Below, piece by piece: positions 63,577 through 64,000 of a DNA stretch of 64,000 nucleotides. The DNA comes from an uncultured Muribaculaceae bacterium (lineage in GTDB: Bacteria; Bacteroidota; Bacteroidia; Bacteroidales; Muribaculaceae). The position numbers and the translations under genes were made by a program. The notes beneath the pieces are model-generated. The model saw nothing but the letters and a program-made list of their open reading frames with translations. It was not told the origin of the DNA and did no database searches. Every line of letters starts with the position of its first letter. The first letter of the stretch is position 1. The stretch covers positions 17,504-81,503 of the forward strand of contig CANQZG010000013.1 of NCBI GenBank assembly GCA_947628305.1, read 5' to 3'.

Positions 63577-63731
63577 GAGGGGGTTGCAGAATTGAGACTT
63601 AATGCTAATTCGTAGGGACGCGCCAACGGGCGCGTCCAAAGAGTGACGGATTATCATCATATTCAACTAACAGACGCGAACGTTGGCGCGTCCCTACGAT
63701 GTTAATCCGCGGGATTTGCGACACCCTACAA
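63577..63731. repeat. Hairpin-rich repeat element beside the rRNA operon
   Basis: About 155 bp. The inner inverted repeat is perfect over 18 bp (63611-63628 with 63681-63698, core GTAGGGACGCGCCAACG). A second nested stem, GGACGCGCC/GGCGCGTCC, lies at 63616-63637. The outer ends (GAGGGGGTTGCAGAATT and, on the other strand, AGGGTGTCGCAAATCCC) are imperfectly inverted and resemble the ends at 38332 and 30084. The GGGACGCGCC core also occurs at 2595. Confidence 0.6.
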
Positions 63732-63790
63732 GATACATTGATTGGTTAATGATTGGTTTTATGGTTTAAGTTTCCTATGCTAAGGAACAA

Positions 63791-63832
63791 CGTCGGGCCG
63801 CACTCGCGATGAGCACGGCCCGACGGTCGTTT
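63791..63832. terminator. Terminator-like hairpin near the rRNA end
   Basis: CGTCGGGCCG (63791-63800) pairs with CGGCCCGACG (63816-63825), then GTCGTTTATT. It is probably the end of the leftward rRNA transcript, or of the sigma gene. Confidence 0.6.
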
Positions 63833-63947
63833 ATTGAGGGTTTATAGGTGAGAGTTTAAAGGTTAGTGGTTAGGGGGAGGAGGTCGTTAAGGTCGTGGAC
63901 TTTAAGGGCCTTAGGGAGCCGGGCGGGGCGTCCGGTCTTCGTGTAAG

Positions 63948-64000
63948 GGGCGGTTACCTACTTTCCCGCTTCCGCAGTATCATCGGCGTGGCGGGGCTTA
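63948..64000 (-). rRNA. 5S ribosomal RNA, 3' part
   Basis: The minus strand reads CGCCGATGATACTGCGGAAG then CGGGAAAGTAGGTAACCGCCC, the conserved 3' half of bacterial 5S rRNA (compare GCCGATGGTA and GAGAGTAGG in other species). About 53 of roughly 110 nt are inside the window. The rRNA operon therefore lies to the right and is transcribed leftward; its 3' end at about 63948 is approximate. Confidence 0.88.

Noticed and set aside
1..64000. CRISPR arrays and tRNA genes
   Set aside because: No evenly spaced direct repeats and no cloverleaf-like sequence were found in the intergenic regions; short tRNA-like stretches could still have been overlooked by eye.

Overview
The window reads as a chromosomal segment of a gut-type Bacteroidales bacterium, most likely Muribaculaceae or a close relative. 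Three things support this: many start sites are preceded by the Bacteroidota -7 box TAnnTTTG (several with a TTG-type -33 element about 20 nt upstream); the gene families are typical of the group (DUF3078, DUF4421, TlpA/DUF4369, BspA-like leucine-rich repeats, NamZ, PFOR, WG repeats); and many short overlapping genes are joined by ATGA-type junctions. The genus assignment is inference. The left edge cuts a catalase gene and the right edge cuts a 5S rRNA, the 3' end of an rRNA operon transcribed leftward.

Layout. 1-12.4 kb: catalase, a GNAT acetyltransferase, slyD, a glucuronate operon (rRNA methyltransferase, uxaC, exuT), a DUF3298 lipoprotein, an OmpA-family protein, a secreted leucine-rich-repeat protein and a hipBA toxin-antitoxin pair. 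12.7-17.2 kb: a dTDP-keto-sugar isomerase pair and aminotransferase, a membrane-anchored DRGH endonuclease and mnmE. 17.4-24.8 kb: accessory genes, including a WG-repeat lipoprotein, a one-gene nuclease-helicase, a TlpA/TonB-like pair and small membrane proteins. 24.9-34.8 kb: recF, dciA-like, a thioesterase, a SIS isomerase, namZ and a Na+/solute symporter in one run, then a WYL regulator, asnA, PduO, a U32 protein and a DUF2795 protein. 34.8-38.4 kb: a scar region with a Fic gene between direct repeats, a second Fic gene in ruins, an IS3-type remnant and a frameshifted glycosyltransferase. 38.4-50.9 kb: DUF488, nifJ/PFOR, folB, cytidine deaminase, an Abi/HEPN protein, a possible tiny RNA, DUF4421, YjbQ, a K+/H+ antiporter broken by an amber codon, a kinase, DUF3078 and two secreted unknowns.

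51.3-60.0 kb is one co-directional run: porin, imelysin lipoprotein, di-heme DUF1111 oxidoreductase, second porin, c-type heme lipoprotein, RidA-like protein and CcsBA cytochrome c synthetase. It looks like a periplasmic metal or redox uptake machine that carries its own heme-attachment enzyme. glpK-glpF, an ECF sigma factor and the rRNA end follow.

The most unusual signal is a set of about 200-320 bp intergenic repeats with long terminal inverted repeats (12416-12692, 14731-14932, 22324-22518, 30084-30407, plus solo ends near 20050 and 36489). They share an internal 24-nt motif, AGGGAG-N6-GR-N6'-TGAC, whose six-base arms differ between copies yet stay perfectly complementary. The elements supply stop codons to hipA, the aminotransferase and the symporter, one appears to supply an outward promoter, and one sits between a promoter and its gene.
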